A stretch of DNA of 64,000 nucleotides from positions 186,001-250,000 of the forward strand of contig PENC01000003.1 in the NCBI GenBank assembly GCA_003674045.1, written 5' to 3'. The translations under genes and the position numbers were made by a program. Positions 17,019 to 25,068 of this stretch are shown piece after piece (the stretch's first letter is position 1; the number at the start of each line of letters is the position of its first letter). The stretch is from Streptomyces griseocarneus (lineage in GTDB: Bacteria > Actinomycetota > Actinomycetes > Streptomycetales > Streptomycetaceae). The notes beneath the pieces were generated by a model. It saw only the letters and a program-made list of their open reading frames with translations. It was not told the DNA's origin and did not search any database.

Positions 17019-18151
17019 ACGGCCACGTTCTGCTCGACCTCCCGGGCCAGGGCGAACCGCGTCCGCACGGCCTGCCCGGCCCGCTCGGCGACGCTCTTCC
17101 GGTCGGCCGCGAGCATCGTGAGGACGCCGTCGGCGACCGCCCGCCACGAGCCGGGCCGGCGCACCAGTACGGCCTCCTCGCCGTCCACCACCATCTCGGG
17201 CACCGCCCCCACGGCACTGGCCACCACGGGCGTGCCCGCCACCATCGCCTCCAGCACCGCGTTGGGACAGCCCTCGTGCAGCGACGGCAGCACGAAGACG
17301 TCCATGCCCCGCAGATGCCGCAACGCGTCCTCGCGTGGCAACGGCCCGGTGAAGACGGTGCGATGGGCGATCCCCGAGGAGGCCGCCAGGTCCGGCAGCG
17401 AGGCGACGTCCTCGCGTATCTCCCCGGCCAGCACCAGACGGGCCTCCGGGTACCGCTCCAGGACCGCGGGGAATGCCCGCACCAGCAGATCGACACCCTT
17501 CTTGGCCCGCAGCAGGCCCAGCGTGCCGACGACCGGATCGCCGGGCACGGGCACGGTGCCGTCCCGGTAGGCCGAGGGGTCGATGCTGTTGAGCACCACC
17601 GTGGTACGCGGGCCGCAGCCCGCGAGGATGTCCGCCCGGCGGGCCGCCTCGCTGCTCACCGCGACGATCCGGCCGGCGCGGGACAGCGCCCACTGGAGCC
17701 GGGTCAGCCTGCTGTGGTCGAAGACGTTGCCGTAGATGTCGTTCCCGCGGATGCCGACCACCGACGGCACGCCGCACTCGGCCGCCGCCCACGCCGCGTG
17801 GTACCCGGCGGAACTGGCGTAGAAGCCGTGCAGCAGCGCGTACCCGCGGCGGCGCGCCAGCGCGACCAGGGCCAACTGGACGGCCAGTTCGCTGTCCGCA
17901 CCCGACGGTGTCGTCGCCGCCGGGCACAGGTCGAAGAAGCAGACCCCGCCGTCCGTCCCGCACGGCTCGTCGGGGACCGGATCAGCACCCGGCGGGGCGG
18001 GCGTGAGAGGGCGCAGCGCGACCACGTCCACGGCGAACCGGCCGTCGGCGGCCAGCCCGCGGGCCAGGCGCAGCACACTGGTGCCGACACCGCCGTTCTG
18101 GTGCGCCTCGCCCCGCAGCACGAGGGCGACACGGGGGCGCGCGCCGGTCAC
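16991..18151 (-). CDS. GT4-family glycosyltransferase
   Basis: 386 residues. GTG 18151 overlaps the sulfotransferase stop by 4 bp (GTGA); the longer frame upstream is antisense noise over the sulfotransferase. The N-terminal GEAHQNGGVGTSVLRLARGL and the C-terminal EGCPNAVLEAMVAGTPVVAS with its E-x7-E type nucleotide-sugar site are characteristic of retaining GT-B family 4. It would transfer a hexose or amino-sugar to the product or to a lipid or polysaccharide. Last gene of the minus-strand ATP-grasp, sulfotransferase, GT4 operon. Confidence 0.9.
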   Translation of the reverse strand: MTGARPRVALVLRGEAHQNGGVGTSVLRLARGLAADGRFAVDVVALRPLTPAPPGADPVPDEPCGTDGGVCFFDLCPAATTPSGADSELAVQLALVALARRRGYALLHGFYASSAGYHAAWAAAECGVPSVVGIRGNDIYGNVFDHSRLTRLQWALSRAGRIVAVSSEAARRADILAGCGPRTTVVLNSIDPSAYRDGTVPVPGDPVVGTLGLLRAKKGVDLLVRAFPAVLERYPEARLVLAGEIREDVASLPDLAASSGIAHRTVFTGPLPREDALRHLRGMDVFVLPSLHEGCPNAVLEAMVAGTPVVASAVGAVPEMVVDGEEAVLVRRPGSWRAVADGVLTMLAADRKSVAERAGQAVRTRFALAREVEQNVAVYRDCLGRG

Positions 18152-18795
18152 CCGGGGCTCCCTGACGGCAGCCGGTTGCGGTGGTGGGGGAAGGGCACGT
18201 CCGGAACGGGCACGCCCAGGAAGGGCGCCAGCCGCTCGTACCCCTGGCCCGCGGCGATGTCGAGGGTCAGCAGGTCGCCGTCCCGCCCGGCGAAATGACG
18301 GAGCACCTCGGCCGTGTGGCGCCGCGCGACCCGGCGGAACCGCTCCGGGGAGAACCCGTGACAGCCGTACACCGCGGCCCGCAGGAAACGCTGGAGGTCC
18401 AGATAGAGCTGCCCTTTGGCGGCCTTGCTCTCGACGGGCCGCGCCCAGTGCTCCCGGCACGAGCGCAGCCAGCCCTCCTCCTCGCGCACCGTGAGCACGA
18501 ACCTGGCGCCGGGCCACAGCACGTCCAGGTCCTGGTAGTAGGGCACGACGGTGATGTCGGTGATCCCGTCGTACCGGTCGAGCAGCGGGAACCGGGCGGT
18601 TCCGGCCAGCAGGGTCGCGTACGTGCCGGGGTCGGCCGGGTAGTGCGCGACGTCGAAGCCCAGCGTGCGCAGGGCTTTGGTGAGGGAGAGCGTCCCGGTG
18701 CGGGACAGCCCGATGCCGAAGACCTTCGGTCCGGAGCGGGACGGGCCCCGCGGCGGTGGCGCGGAGCCCGGTCGGGTGGCGTGCCCGGCTGTCAC
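18148..18795 (-). CDS. PAPS-dependent sulfotransferase family protein
   Basis: 215 residues from GTG 18795, chosen for the GAGGAGG seven bases upstream (the longer ATG 18840 has none). The 5'-phosphosulfate loop is FGIGLSRTGTLSLTKAL near the N-terminus; RFVLTVREEEGW is the 3'-phosphate strand. This is the compact bacterial sulfotransferase type in which the lysine/arginine of the P-loop binds PAPS. It suggests a sulfate ester on the product, or a related P-loop role. It lies between the ATP-grasp gene (86 bp upstream) and GT4 (4-bp overlap downstream). Confidence 0.85.
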   Translation of the reverse strand: MTAGHATRPGSAPPPRGPSRSGPKVFGIGLSRTGTLSLTKALRTLGFDVAHYPADPGTYATLLAGTARFPLLDRYDGITDITVVPYYQDLDVLWPGARFVLTVREEEGWLRSCREHWARPVESKAAKGQLYLDLQRFLRAAVYGCHGFSPERFRRVARRHTAEVLRHFAGRDGDLLTLDIAAGQGYERLAPFLGVPVPDVPFPHHRNRLPSGSPG

Positions 18796-18881
18796 TGGCC
18801 GGCCTCCTCGGTGAGACGGAAGGACGAGCATCCCCACCATGTCGGATCGCCGGGATTTGTCAACGAGGCCTCAGCGGTGGC

Positions 18882-20114
18882 TTATTGGCCTGCCGCAGGG
18901 GGCTGCCAGTGGGCCCGCGCGTAGAACCACCGCTCCACGGCCGCCAGTCGCTCGGTCTGCTCCCGCGGCGTCACCCCGGTGACGAGCGCGAACGCGGCAC
19001 AGCTGGCGACCCCGGCCGTCTCCGGGCCGGTCGCGCCCGGTCGCTGCCGAGGGCGGTACACGACCACGCCGGGCAGCGGGCAGGTGAGGGGGATGCTCAT
19101 GAGCCTGCCCGCGCGCGGCGGCAGGACGAGGCAGCCGGTGAGGCCGTCGGGCGGCGGGGTGCCCGGCGGAGGCAGGTCGACCGGCAAGCCCGCCTGGCCC
19201 CGGGCCGAGCAGCGGTCGAGATCGATGCCGTAGGCGTGCCGGGAGACGTCGTTGATGCCGCAGCCTCCGGTCCGGGCGGCGATCTCGCACAGCGAGACGG
19301 TGCCGTCCGCGGCCAGGAACAACTCGGCGTGGAAGCTGGTCGGTTCCTCGACGTGAGGCAGCGCGGAGATGACGGCCGCCGCGAAATCCGCCAGGCGGCG
19401 GGCGCGTTCGGAGCCGGGAGGGAGCATGACGACGGTCTGCGGGCGTCCCTCCCGCAGGGCCCGCAGCGGGGGCAGGACGTACGCGCTCGACCAGGCGTGC
19501 AGCATCCGTCCACGGGCCATGACGCCGTTGACGTGGAACAGCCGGGCGCCGACGTACTCCTCGGCCAGCAGACCCCACGGCTCGCCCGGGGTGGCATGCC
19601 GCCCGGCCGCCCAGCGCGCCACCGCCGCACGGTCCTCCAGCACCCGCACTCCCGCGGAACCCGACCGGGACAGGGGTTTGACGACGACGGGACCGCCCAC
19701 CTCGGCGGCGAAGTCCCGCACCTCCTGGGCGTGGTCCACCTTCCTGAACCGCGGCACGCGCAGACCCGCCTTCACCACGAGGGTCTTCATCAGATGCTTG
19801 TCCCGGAAGGCCAGCGCCGACTCCACGCTCTGGCCGGGCAGTTCCAGCACGCGCCGGACACGGGCAGCGCGTACGACATCGCGTTCGGCGAGCGACACCA
19901 GCCGGCGCACCCGGTGCTCGCGCCCGAGGCGCACGGCCCGGGCCTCCAGCGCGTCGTCCCGTCCGTAGTCGGCGAACTCCTCGTACCACGCCCAGCCGGA
20001 CGGCTCGGGCGGGCCGTCGCCCGCCGCGGCCAGCACGACCAGCGGACCGGCCCCCGCGAGCCACTCCCGGTAGGGGCGGGAGGCCAGGTTCCTCTTGTGC
20101 AGGATCAGGATCAC
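18882..20114 (-). CDS. ATP-grasp ligase (L-amino acid ligase-like)
   Basis: 410 residues from GTG 20114 with GGGAGG upstream. The ATP-grasp core includes VVVKPLSRSGSAGVRVL (adenine/phosphate loop), EEYVGARLFHVNGVM and the metal-binding ELFLAADGTVSLCEIAARTGGCGIN. The family joins a carboxylate to an amine or thiol through an acyl-phosphate, commonly making dipeptides or amide-linked side chains of peptidyl nucleosides and aminoglycosides. First gene of the minus-strand operon. The stop is TAA. Confidence 0.86.
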   Translation of the reverse strand: MILILHKRNLASRPYREWLAGAGPLVVLAAAGDGPPEPSGWAWYEEFADYGRDDALEARAVRLGREHRVRRLVSLAERDVVRAARVRRVLELPGQSVESALAFRDKHLMKTLVVKAGLRVPRFRKVDHAQEVRDFAAEVGGPVVVKPLSRSGSAGVRVLEDRAAVARWAAGRHATPGEPWGLLAEEYVGARLFHVNGVMARGRMLHAWSSAYVLPPLRALREGRPQTVVMLPPGSERARRLADFAAAVISALPHVEEPTSFHAELFLAADGTVSLCEIAARTGGCGINDVSRHAYGIDLDRCSARGQAGLPVDLPPPGTPPPDGLTGCLVLPPRAGRLMSIPLTCPLPGVVVYRPRQRPGATGPETAGVASCAAFALVTGVTPREQTERLAAVERWFYARAHWQPPAAGQ

Positions 20115-20145
20115 CGTCGTTCAGCCTCCCGGCAGGCGGCAGTCC

Positions 20146-20252
20146 CCTTCTCAGAAGGACAGGGGTTCCCGGAGCATGCGCGGATCAATCCGGTATCACG
20201 CTCGACGCACGCCCGCCGGGCCTGTCCGGTACCGGCACATAGCGGCGGTACC
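20146..20252. promoter_or_regulatory. Inverted repeats upstream of the ATP-grasp operon
   Basis: In the 266-bp gap between the ATP-grasp and zinc-ribbon genes there are two palindromes: CCTTCT-C-AGAAGG (20146-20158) and GGTACCG-N11-CGGTACC (20228-20252). Either could be an operator for the divergent genes. No further gene is seen in the gap. Confidence 0.35.
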
Positions 20253-20380
20253 TACCACTTTCGAGGGAAGGGCTGCCCTGCCCATGCCGGTGCGGGGCGG
20301 GCAGGGACGGAACATGCGAGATGCAGCGCGAAGCCCGACGCGGGGCCCGACGCGAAGCCCTACGCCTGGAGGAGCGCCCG

Positions 20381-20641
20381 ATGGCGATCTGCACCACCTG
20401 CGGCAACGACTACTGGCTGTCCTTCGAGGTCAAGACCGTGACCGGTGAGACGCACACGTTCGACAGCTTCGAGTGCGCCATCACCCGGCTCGCACCGCTC
20501 TGCGAGAAGTGCGACGCCCGCATCATCGGCCACGGCGTCGAGGTCGAAGGGCGCTTCTTCTGCTGCGCGCACTGCGCACGCGAGGGCGCGAAGGAGCTGG
20601 GACAGGAGATTCGCGACACCGTGGGGGCGCATCCCGGCTGA
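20381..20641 (+). CDS. Small zinc-ribbon protein conserved in actinobacteria
   Basis: 86 residues from ATG 20381, with GGAGGA at good spacing. Cysteine pairs CTTC, CEKC and CAHC with an extra FEC give a multi-cysteine zinc or iron site; FDSFECAITRLAP is a pattern I associate with a widespread actinobacterial family of unknown function, sometimes labelled prokaryotic metallothionein. It is probably cytoplasmic. It is the first gene right of the cluster and looks like ordinary chromosome, so it may mark the cluster boundary. Confidence 0.75.
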   Translation: MAICTTCGNDYWLSFEVKTVTGETHTFDSFECAITRLAPLCEKCDARIIGHGVEVEGRFFCCAHCAREGAKELGQEIRDTVGAHPG

Positions 20642-20715
20642 CAGAAGCCTCCGGCGGAGCGACCGGCGGCGGTTAGGCGCGCCGGCCTCAGCGCACCGGC
20701 CTCGGTCCAGCAGCC

Positions 20716-21147
20716 TCAGTCCAGCGGCTTCTGGAAGTGGAAGGCGGAAATGCTCATCCGCTCGCGCAGATAGAAGCGGTGGGCGTCGGTCCGCTGAGTG
20801 CCCGAGTCGAGCGTCAGGAGACGGCATCCGGCCACGCGGGCATGGTCCTCGAGGTGGGCCAGGAGCCGGTGGCCGACACCGGTCGAGCGCGTGTCGGAGG
20901 CGGCCACCAGGTCGTCCACGTACAGCGAGCGCACCGTGCTCGTGTTGACGACGACGCGCCAGCCCGCCGCGCCCACGCACCGGCCCTCGTCGTCGTACGC
21001 GGCCGTGAAACGCAGACCGCTGCCGTGCCCCTCGTCATAAATCTCACGGAAGAGGTTCTCGTCGAGGTGGGGCCGCAACTCGAGCAGAACGGGAAGCAGG
21101 TCGGACACGAGGCGCTCGTCGCCGGGCTCAAGGTCGATGATCTTCAT
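20716..21147 (-). CDS. GNAT family N-acetyltransferase
   Basis: 143 residues from ATG 21147; the longer frame upstream is noise. Motif A is RSTGVGHRLLAHL (R-x2-G-x-G) and motif B is HRFYLRERM. SLYVDDLVAASDTRSTG is the typical beta4-alpha3 connection. Substrate unknown; this small type usually acetylates small amines or protein N-termini. Convergent with the zinc-ribbon gene and in the same direction as the lipoprotein gene upstream. Confidence 0.82.
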   Translation of the reverse strand: MKIIDLEPGDERLVSDLLPVLLELRPHLDENLFREIYDEGHGSGLRFTAAYDDEGRCVGAAGWRVVVNTSTVRSLYVDDLVAASDTRSTGVGHRLLAHLEDHARVAGCRLLTLDSGTQRTDAHRFYLRERMSISAFHFQKPLD

Positions 21148-21313
21148 GCGCGGCACTTTATGCCGGACGACGCCGGGAACTCCATGCGGGAGGCCCGCGT
21201 TTTCCTGTCGGCGTCCCGGGCCTCCTTCGACGAGCAGCCGCCGGAGGTCCTGCGCCCCCGTAGTGGCGGGCGGGACCGGGACGCGTGAGGGCGGGAGCGC
21301 GGCCGTGAGGTGA

Positions 21314-21796
21314 TCAGGCCCTGCGGTAGCTGTCGACCGGTCCGCCCCAGCCGCCCTTCGGGCCGTCGAAGTCGATGAAGAGCGCCGAGCCGTCCGGCTC
21401 GACCTGCAGATGCCCGAGCCCTCGTCCGCCGTCCTCGCCGCCCTCGCAGGCGAGGGTGATCGTCGCGGACTCCTTGCCGTTCTTCTCGGCCGGCGCGAAC
21501 GTGCCCGTGCAGGACAGCTTCGCACCCTTGGCGGTGGCCTTTCCGCCGGTGACGGTGAGGGTGTCCAGCGTGTCCGGGCCAGGGGTGCCGATCGACTTCC
21601 AGGAGCCGGTCGCGCGCTCGATGAGCGTGCCCTTCGCGGGGGCCGGCCCGCCAGGCTTCTTCCCGGAACCGGCAGAGCCCGCGGCGCTCGCCTTCGCCTC
21701 CGGCTTCTTCTCGTCCGAGCCGCCGTCACCGCCGCACCCGGCGACCGTCACGACACCGATGAGGGATGCAGCCGCTATCCATGCTGCCTTGCGCAC
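21314..21796 (-). CDS. Secreted lipoprotein, unknown function
   Basis: 160 residues from GTG 21796, chosen for AAGGA six bases upstream. A short signal peptide (VRKAAWIAAASLIGVVTV) ends in a lipobox VAGC, so the protein should be lipid-anchored outside the membrane. A low-complexity linker rich in Gly, Lys and Ala follows, then a small beta-rich domain (TLIERATGSWKSIG ... LFIDFDG). No named family recognised. Confidence 0.72.
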   Translation of the reverse strand: MRKAAWIAAASLIGVVTVAGCGGDGGSDEKKPEAKASAAGSAGSGKKPGGPAPAKGTLIERATGSWKSIGTPGPDTLDTLTVTGGKATAKGAKLSCTGTFAPAEKNGKESATITLACEGGEDGGRGLGHLQVEPDGSALFIDFDGPKGGWGGPVDSYRRA

Positions 21797-21948
21797 GAGA
21801 TTCCTTTCCTGGCTCCGTGGGGGACACGCCAACGTAACAGGCGGGCCCTGGCCGTCCCGAAGCCGGTGGAAGCTCAAGGGCGGCACACCACCAGGAGGTC
21901 CACGTCGTCCCCCTGCGGGAGGCCGCGTCACTGGAGGACGCGTCACCG

Positions 21949-21972
21949 GGACAGGACAGGACAGGACAGGAC
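21949..21972. repeat. GGACA pentanucleotide tandem repeat
   Basis: Almost five head-to-tail copies of GGACA in the gap between the lipoprotein and hypothetical genes. It is non-coding and may vary in copy number by slippage. Confidence 0.8.
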
Positions 21973-22050
21973 GGGGCGGGACGGCGCGGTCGGGACGGGC
22001 CGAGAGCCGGGGGCGTCGCGAGGGCCCCGGCGGCCAGTCCCCGATGGGGC

Positions 22051-22515
22051 ATGATCACGGCCATGGAGAACTCCCACCTGCCCACCACCGAAGCGGCCCT
22101 CGCCGCGATACGGGGCGTCGCGGCCGAGTACGGCGTCCGCCTGTCCGTCTCCGAGGACATCGGCGCGGACCGGACCTCCCGGCGCACCGGCGCCGACCCG
22201 TTCGCCGTCCTCGACCCGGACGGCTCACTGCCGCACGAGGCGTTCGCGGAGCTGGCGGGCACACCGGCCGTCACGGTCCGGCTGTTCCCGGAGGGCGATG
22301 CCAGGATCACCGTCGACGGCGTGGAGTTCGACGACGTGCCCCGCGATCACGTCCCGGCCTTCCTGAGGTCGGTGTACCACGGGCTCGTACGCGTCGAGGG
22401 GAAGTTCTTCCCGCCCGGCCAGTGGCTGGTGGTGTCCCTGCCGGGCGACACGGTCTACCGGGAGCACATTGGCCTGTCGGCGCTGACCCCGTGGCTGGCC
22501 CGCGCCCGCCGCTGA
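22051..22515 (+). CDS. Conserved-looking hypothetical protein
   Basis: 154 residues from ATG 22051 (ATG 22063 is equally possible; neither has a good ribosome site). No signal peptide or membrane span. The protein is mixed alpha/beta with acidic character and a late block GLVRVEGKFFPPGQWLVVSLPG. Codon usage fits a real gene. No family recognised. It precedes the MFS exporter, with its operator, by about 130 bp. Confidence 0.6.
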   Translation: MITAMENSHLPTTEAALAAIRGVAAEYGVRLSVSEDIGADRTSRRTGADPFAVLDPDGSLPHEAFAELAGTPAVTVRLFPEGDARITVDGVEFDDVPRDHVPAFLRSVYHGLVRVEGKFFPPGQWLVVSLPGDTVYREHIGLSALTPWLARARR

Positions 22516-22592
22516 GCGCCCCACTGGGCGTATTTCTCGTCCTATCGGTTGATATCCATCCCGGATGGTGCGGGTAGGGTGTGAGGCGAGAG

Positions 22593-22610
22593 TGAGACAA
22601 TGATGTCTCA
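22593..22610. promoter_or_regulatory. Palindromic operator before the MFS exporter gene
   Basis: TGAGACA-ATGA-TGTCTCA is a perfect 7-bp inverted repeat 38 bp upstream of GTG 22648, of the type bound by TetR-family repressors of drug exporters. No TetR gene is adjacent. Confidence 0.65.
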
Positions 22611-22647
22611 TTCGAAACGTGAATGCCTCGATCGAGGAGAGATAACC

Positions 22648-24171
22648 GTGACCAGCCCCACGCCCGCCCCGTCGCGGATGCGCTGGCTGCAGCTGGCCAT
22701 CCTGTGTGTGTCCGTCCTGCTCATCGCGATGGACGCCACGATCCTGAACGCCGCGCTGCCCTCCCTGGTGCGGGACCTGGGCGCCGATGCCACACAGCAG
22801 CTGTGGCTCGTGGACGCCTACGCGCTCGTGCTGTCCGGTCTGCTGGTGACGGCGGGCGCCCTCGGCGACCGCTGGGGGCGCAGGAAGCTCCTCCTGACCG
22901 GCTTCGCGCTGTTCGGTCTGGCCTCGGCTCTGGTCACCGTGGTGACCAGCCCCGACGGGCTGATCATGGTCCGCGCCCTGCTGGGCATCGGCGGCGCTGC
23001 GATCATGCCGTCCACCCTCTCGATGATCCGGAGCGCCTTCACCGACGCGCGCGAGCGGACGGTCGCCGTCGGTATCTGGTCCGCGATGGCCTGCGCGGGC
23101 ATGGCGGTCGGCCCGCTCGTGGGCGGTCTGCTCATGGAGCACTTCTCCTGGCACGCCGCGTTCCTGGTCAACGTGCCGGTCGTGCTCGTCGCGCTGGTCG
23201 CGGGAGCGCTGTGGCTCCAGGAGTCCACGGGGCGTGCCCACGCGGGGCTCGACGCGCTCAGCGTGGTCCTGTCGATGACGGGTGTGATCGCCCTGGTCTA
23301 CGGGATCAAGCAGATCGGCAAGGCCGGACTCGTCGCCCCGAGCACCCTGATCGCGCTCGCCGCGGGCGCCGCCCTGCTCGTGTGGTTCGTACGCCGCCAG
23401 CTCCGGCTGCGGGACCCGCTGCTGGACGTGCGCCTCTTCGCCGACCGGACGTTCAACGCGGCGGCCGTCGCCATCCTGCTGACCATGGCCACCGAGGCCG
23501 TCGTGCTCTTCCTGCTCACCCAGCACTTCCAGATGGCCCAGGGGCTCAGCGCCTTCGACGCCGGTGTGCGGCTGCTGCCGATGACCCTGGCGCTGCTGGC
23601 CGCCGCGCCTGTCACCTCCGGGCTCATCCACCGCTTCGGCATGCGCGCCGTCATCGTGGGTGCCCTGGCGATGGTCACGCTCGGCGCGCTGCTGCTGGGC
23701 CTGTGCCTCGACAGCGGCTACGCGTCCGTGGCCGGAGCGCTGGTCCTTCTCGGCGCCGGTGGCGGAGCCATGTTCACCGCCTCCTCCGTGACCCTGATGG
23801 CGGCCGTGTCCCCCGACAAGGCCGGTGGCGCCGCCGCCGTCGACGAGATGTCCTTCGAACTCGGCGGAGCGCTGGGCATCGCCGTCCTCGGCAGCCTCGC
23901 CGCCGCGCTCTTCCGCGGCGCCGTGACCACCGCCGAGTACGACCTGCCCGCACACACCGCCGAGCAGGCCCGCGAATCCCTGGCGGGCGCGCTGTCGGTG
24001 GCCGAACACCTGCCCAAGGACGGCGCACACCTCGCGGAATCGGCGAAGGAGGCGTTCACCGGCTCCTTCGCCACGACGAGCCTGGTCTCGGCGGGCGTCA
24101 TGGCCGCGGTGACGGTACTGGCCGCGGCCCTCGTCCCCCGCACATTCGCTCCCGCGAACCACGGGGAGTGA
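22648..24171 (+). CDS. MFS drug exporter, DHA2 family (14 transmembrane segments)
   Basis: 507 residues from GTG 22648 (GAGGAGAG upstream). It starts LAILCVSVLLIAMDATILNAALPSL, the DHA2 motif D1, followed by GALGDRWGRRKLLL (motif A) and a proton-antiport motif C around AGMAVGPLVGGLL. Length and hydrophobic pattern fit 14 segments as in QacA/SmvA. It exports cationic drugs or natural products with proton exchange. A TetR-like operator lies just upstream, so induction by its substrate is likely. A strong hairpin follows. Confidence 0.9.
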   Translation: MTSPTPAPSRMRWLQLAILCVSVLLIAMDATILNAALPSLVRDLGADATQQLWLVDAYALVLSGLLVTAGALGDRWGRRKLLLTGFALFGLASALVTVVTSPDGLIMVRALLGIGGAAIMPSTLSMIRSAFTDARERTVAVGIWSAMACAGMAVGPLVGGLLMEHFSWHAAFLVNVPVVLVALVAGALWLQESTGRAHAGLDALSVVLSMTGVIALVYGIKQIGKAGLVAPSTLIALAAGAALLVWFVRRQLRLRDPLLDVRLFADRTFNAAAVAILLTMATEAVVLFLLTQHFQMAQGLSAFDAGVRLLPMTLALLAAAPVTSGLIHRFGMRAVIVGALAMVTLGALLLGLCLDSGYASVAGALVLLGAGGGAMFTASSVTLMAAVSPDKAGGAAAVDEMSFELGGALGIAVLGSLAAALFRGAVTTAEYDLPAHTAEQARESLAGALSVAEHLPKDGAHLAESAKEAFTGSFATTSLVSAGVMAAVTVLAAALVPRTFAPANHGE

Positions 24172-24192
24172 CGGAACGCGCCGGCCGGCAGT

Positions 24193-24222
24193 GAGGGGCC
24201 TCCGGGCAACCGGAGGCTCCTC
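24193..24222. terminator. Bidirectional terminator hairpin
   Basis: GAGGGGCCTCCGG (24193-24205) pairs with CCGGAGGCTCCTC (24210-24222) around GCAA, a 13-bp stem with one G-T pair and a stable tetraloop. It lies between the convergent exporter and isochorismatase-like genes. Confidence 0.78.
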
Positions 24223-24297
24223 GACGTCGCTACTGGCGGCCTCGTCCCGAACTGGCCGCCCCTCACCGCCCGGAGCGAACCCCGGCCGCCGCGCCCG

Positions 24298-24921
24298 TCA
24301 GCCCGTCGCCTTCGTGAAGCGCACCCCGTCCACCGACCGCACCAACTCCGGGTCCGACCCCAGCGCGTGCTCGGCGACCCGGGACACCACCGACGCCGGG
24401 ATGTCGTCCAGCCCGTACGTCGCGTGTCCGTCGTGGGGGAGGACCACCTCCAGCCCGGCGTCGAGCGCGCCGAGCGCCGTGGCGCTGACGCACATCTCCG
24501 AGAGCACTCCGGCTATCACCACACGCCGCACCCCGTGCCGTTCCAGCAGCGGGCCGAGCTCCGTGCCGTCGAAGCCGTCGTCGTCGGTCTTGCGGACGAC
24601 GTGCTCGTGGTGGGACGTCACGACGGGGAAGAACAGCGGCCAGCCGGGTGCGCCGGGTTCGTCCACGGCCCCCGGTTCCCCGTCGTTGCGCAGGTGTACC
24701 ACTACCGCACCGGCGTCACGTGCCCGTTCCAGCAGCGTCGCGAGCCTGCCCACCAGCTGTTCGGCGTCCGGCACGGCGTCCGCCCCGGACAGGAACGCGG
24801 CCTGGGCGTCGACCAGGACGAGTGCCTGCGCCGGAGCGGTCACGGTCTCCCGCCGGGGGACGGAGAACCACACGCCGTCCCGTACGAATCCGCCCGCGCT
24901 GTCATGTCCCGTGTCCGGCAC
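24298..24921 (-). CDS. Isochorismatase-like cysteine hydrolase
   Basis: 207 residues from GTG 24921. The Asp-Lys-Cys triad is visible: D38 (ALVLVDAQ), K111 (VVRKTDDDGF) and C144 (GVLSEMCVSATA). The family hydrolyses amides such as nicotinamide, N-carbamoyl compounds or isochorismate; the nucleophilic cysteine points to amide hydrolysis rather than isochorismate cleavage. No neighbouring pathway gives the substrate. Confidence 0.85.
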   Translation of the reverse strand: MPDTGHDSAGGFVRDGVWFSVPRRETVTAPAQALVLVDAQAAFLSGADAVPDAEQLVGRLATLLERARDAGAVVVHLRNDGEPGAVDEPGAPGWPLFFPVVTSHHEHVVRKTDDDGFDGTELGPLLERHGVRRVVIAGVLSEMCVSATALGALDAGLEVVLPHDGHATYGLDDIPASVVSRVAEHALGSDPELVRSVDGVRFTKATG

Positions 24922-25068
24922 TCTCGCTCACTCCCGTAGCCCCGTTTTCGTCTGCGTCCCGGGGACGCGCACGACGGCACTTCCGCCGCTCTGCGCGCGT
25001 CCTCCCACGAGAGGGAACGTACGACCGTCCGTCATTGATCCCGCCTGCCCCGGGCGACGGCCACGGAC

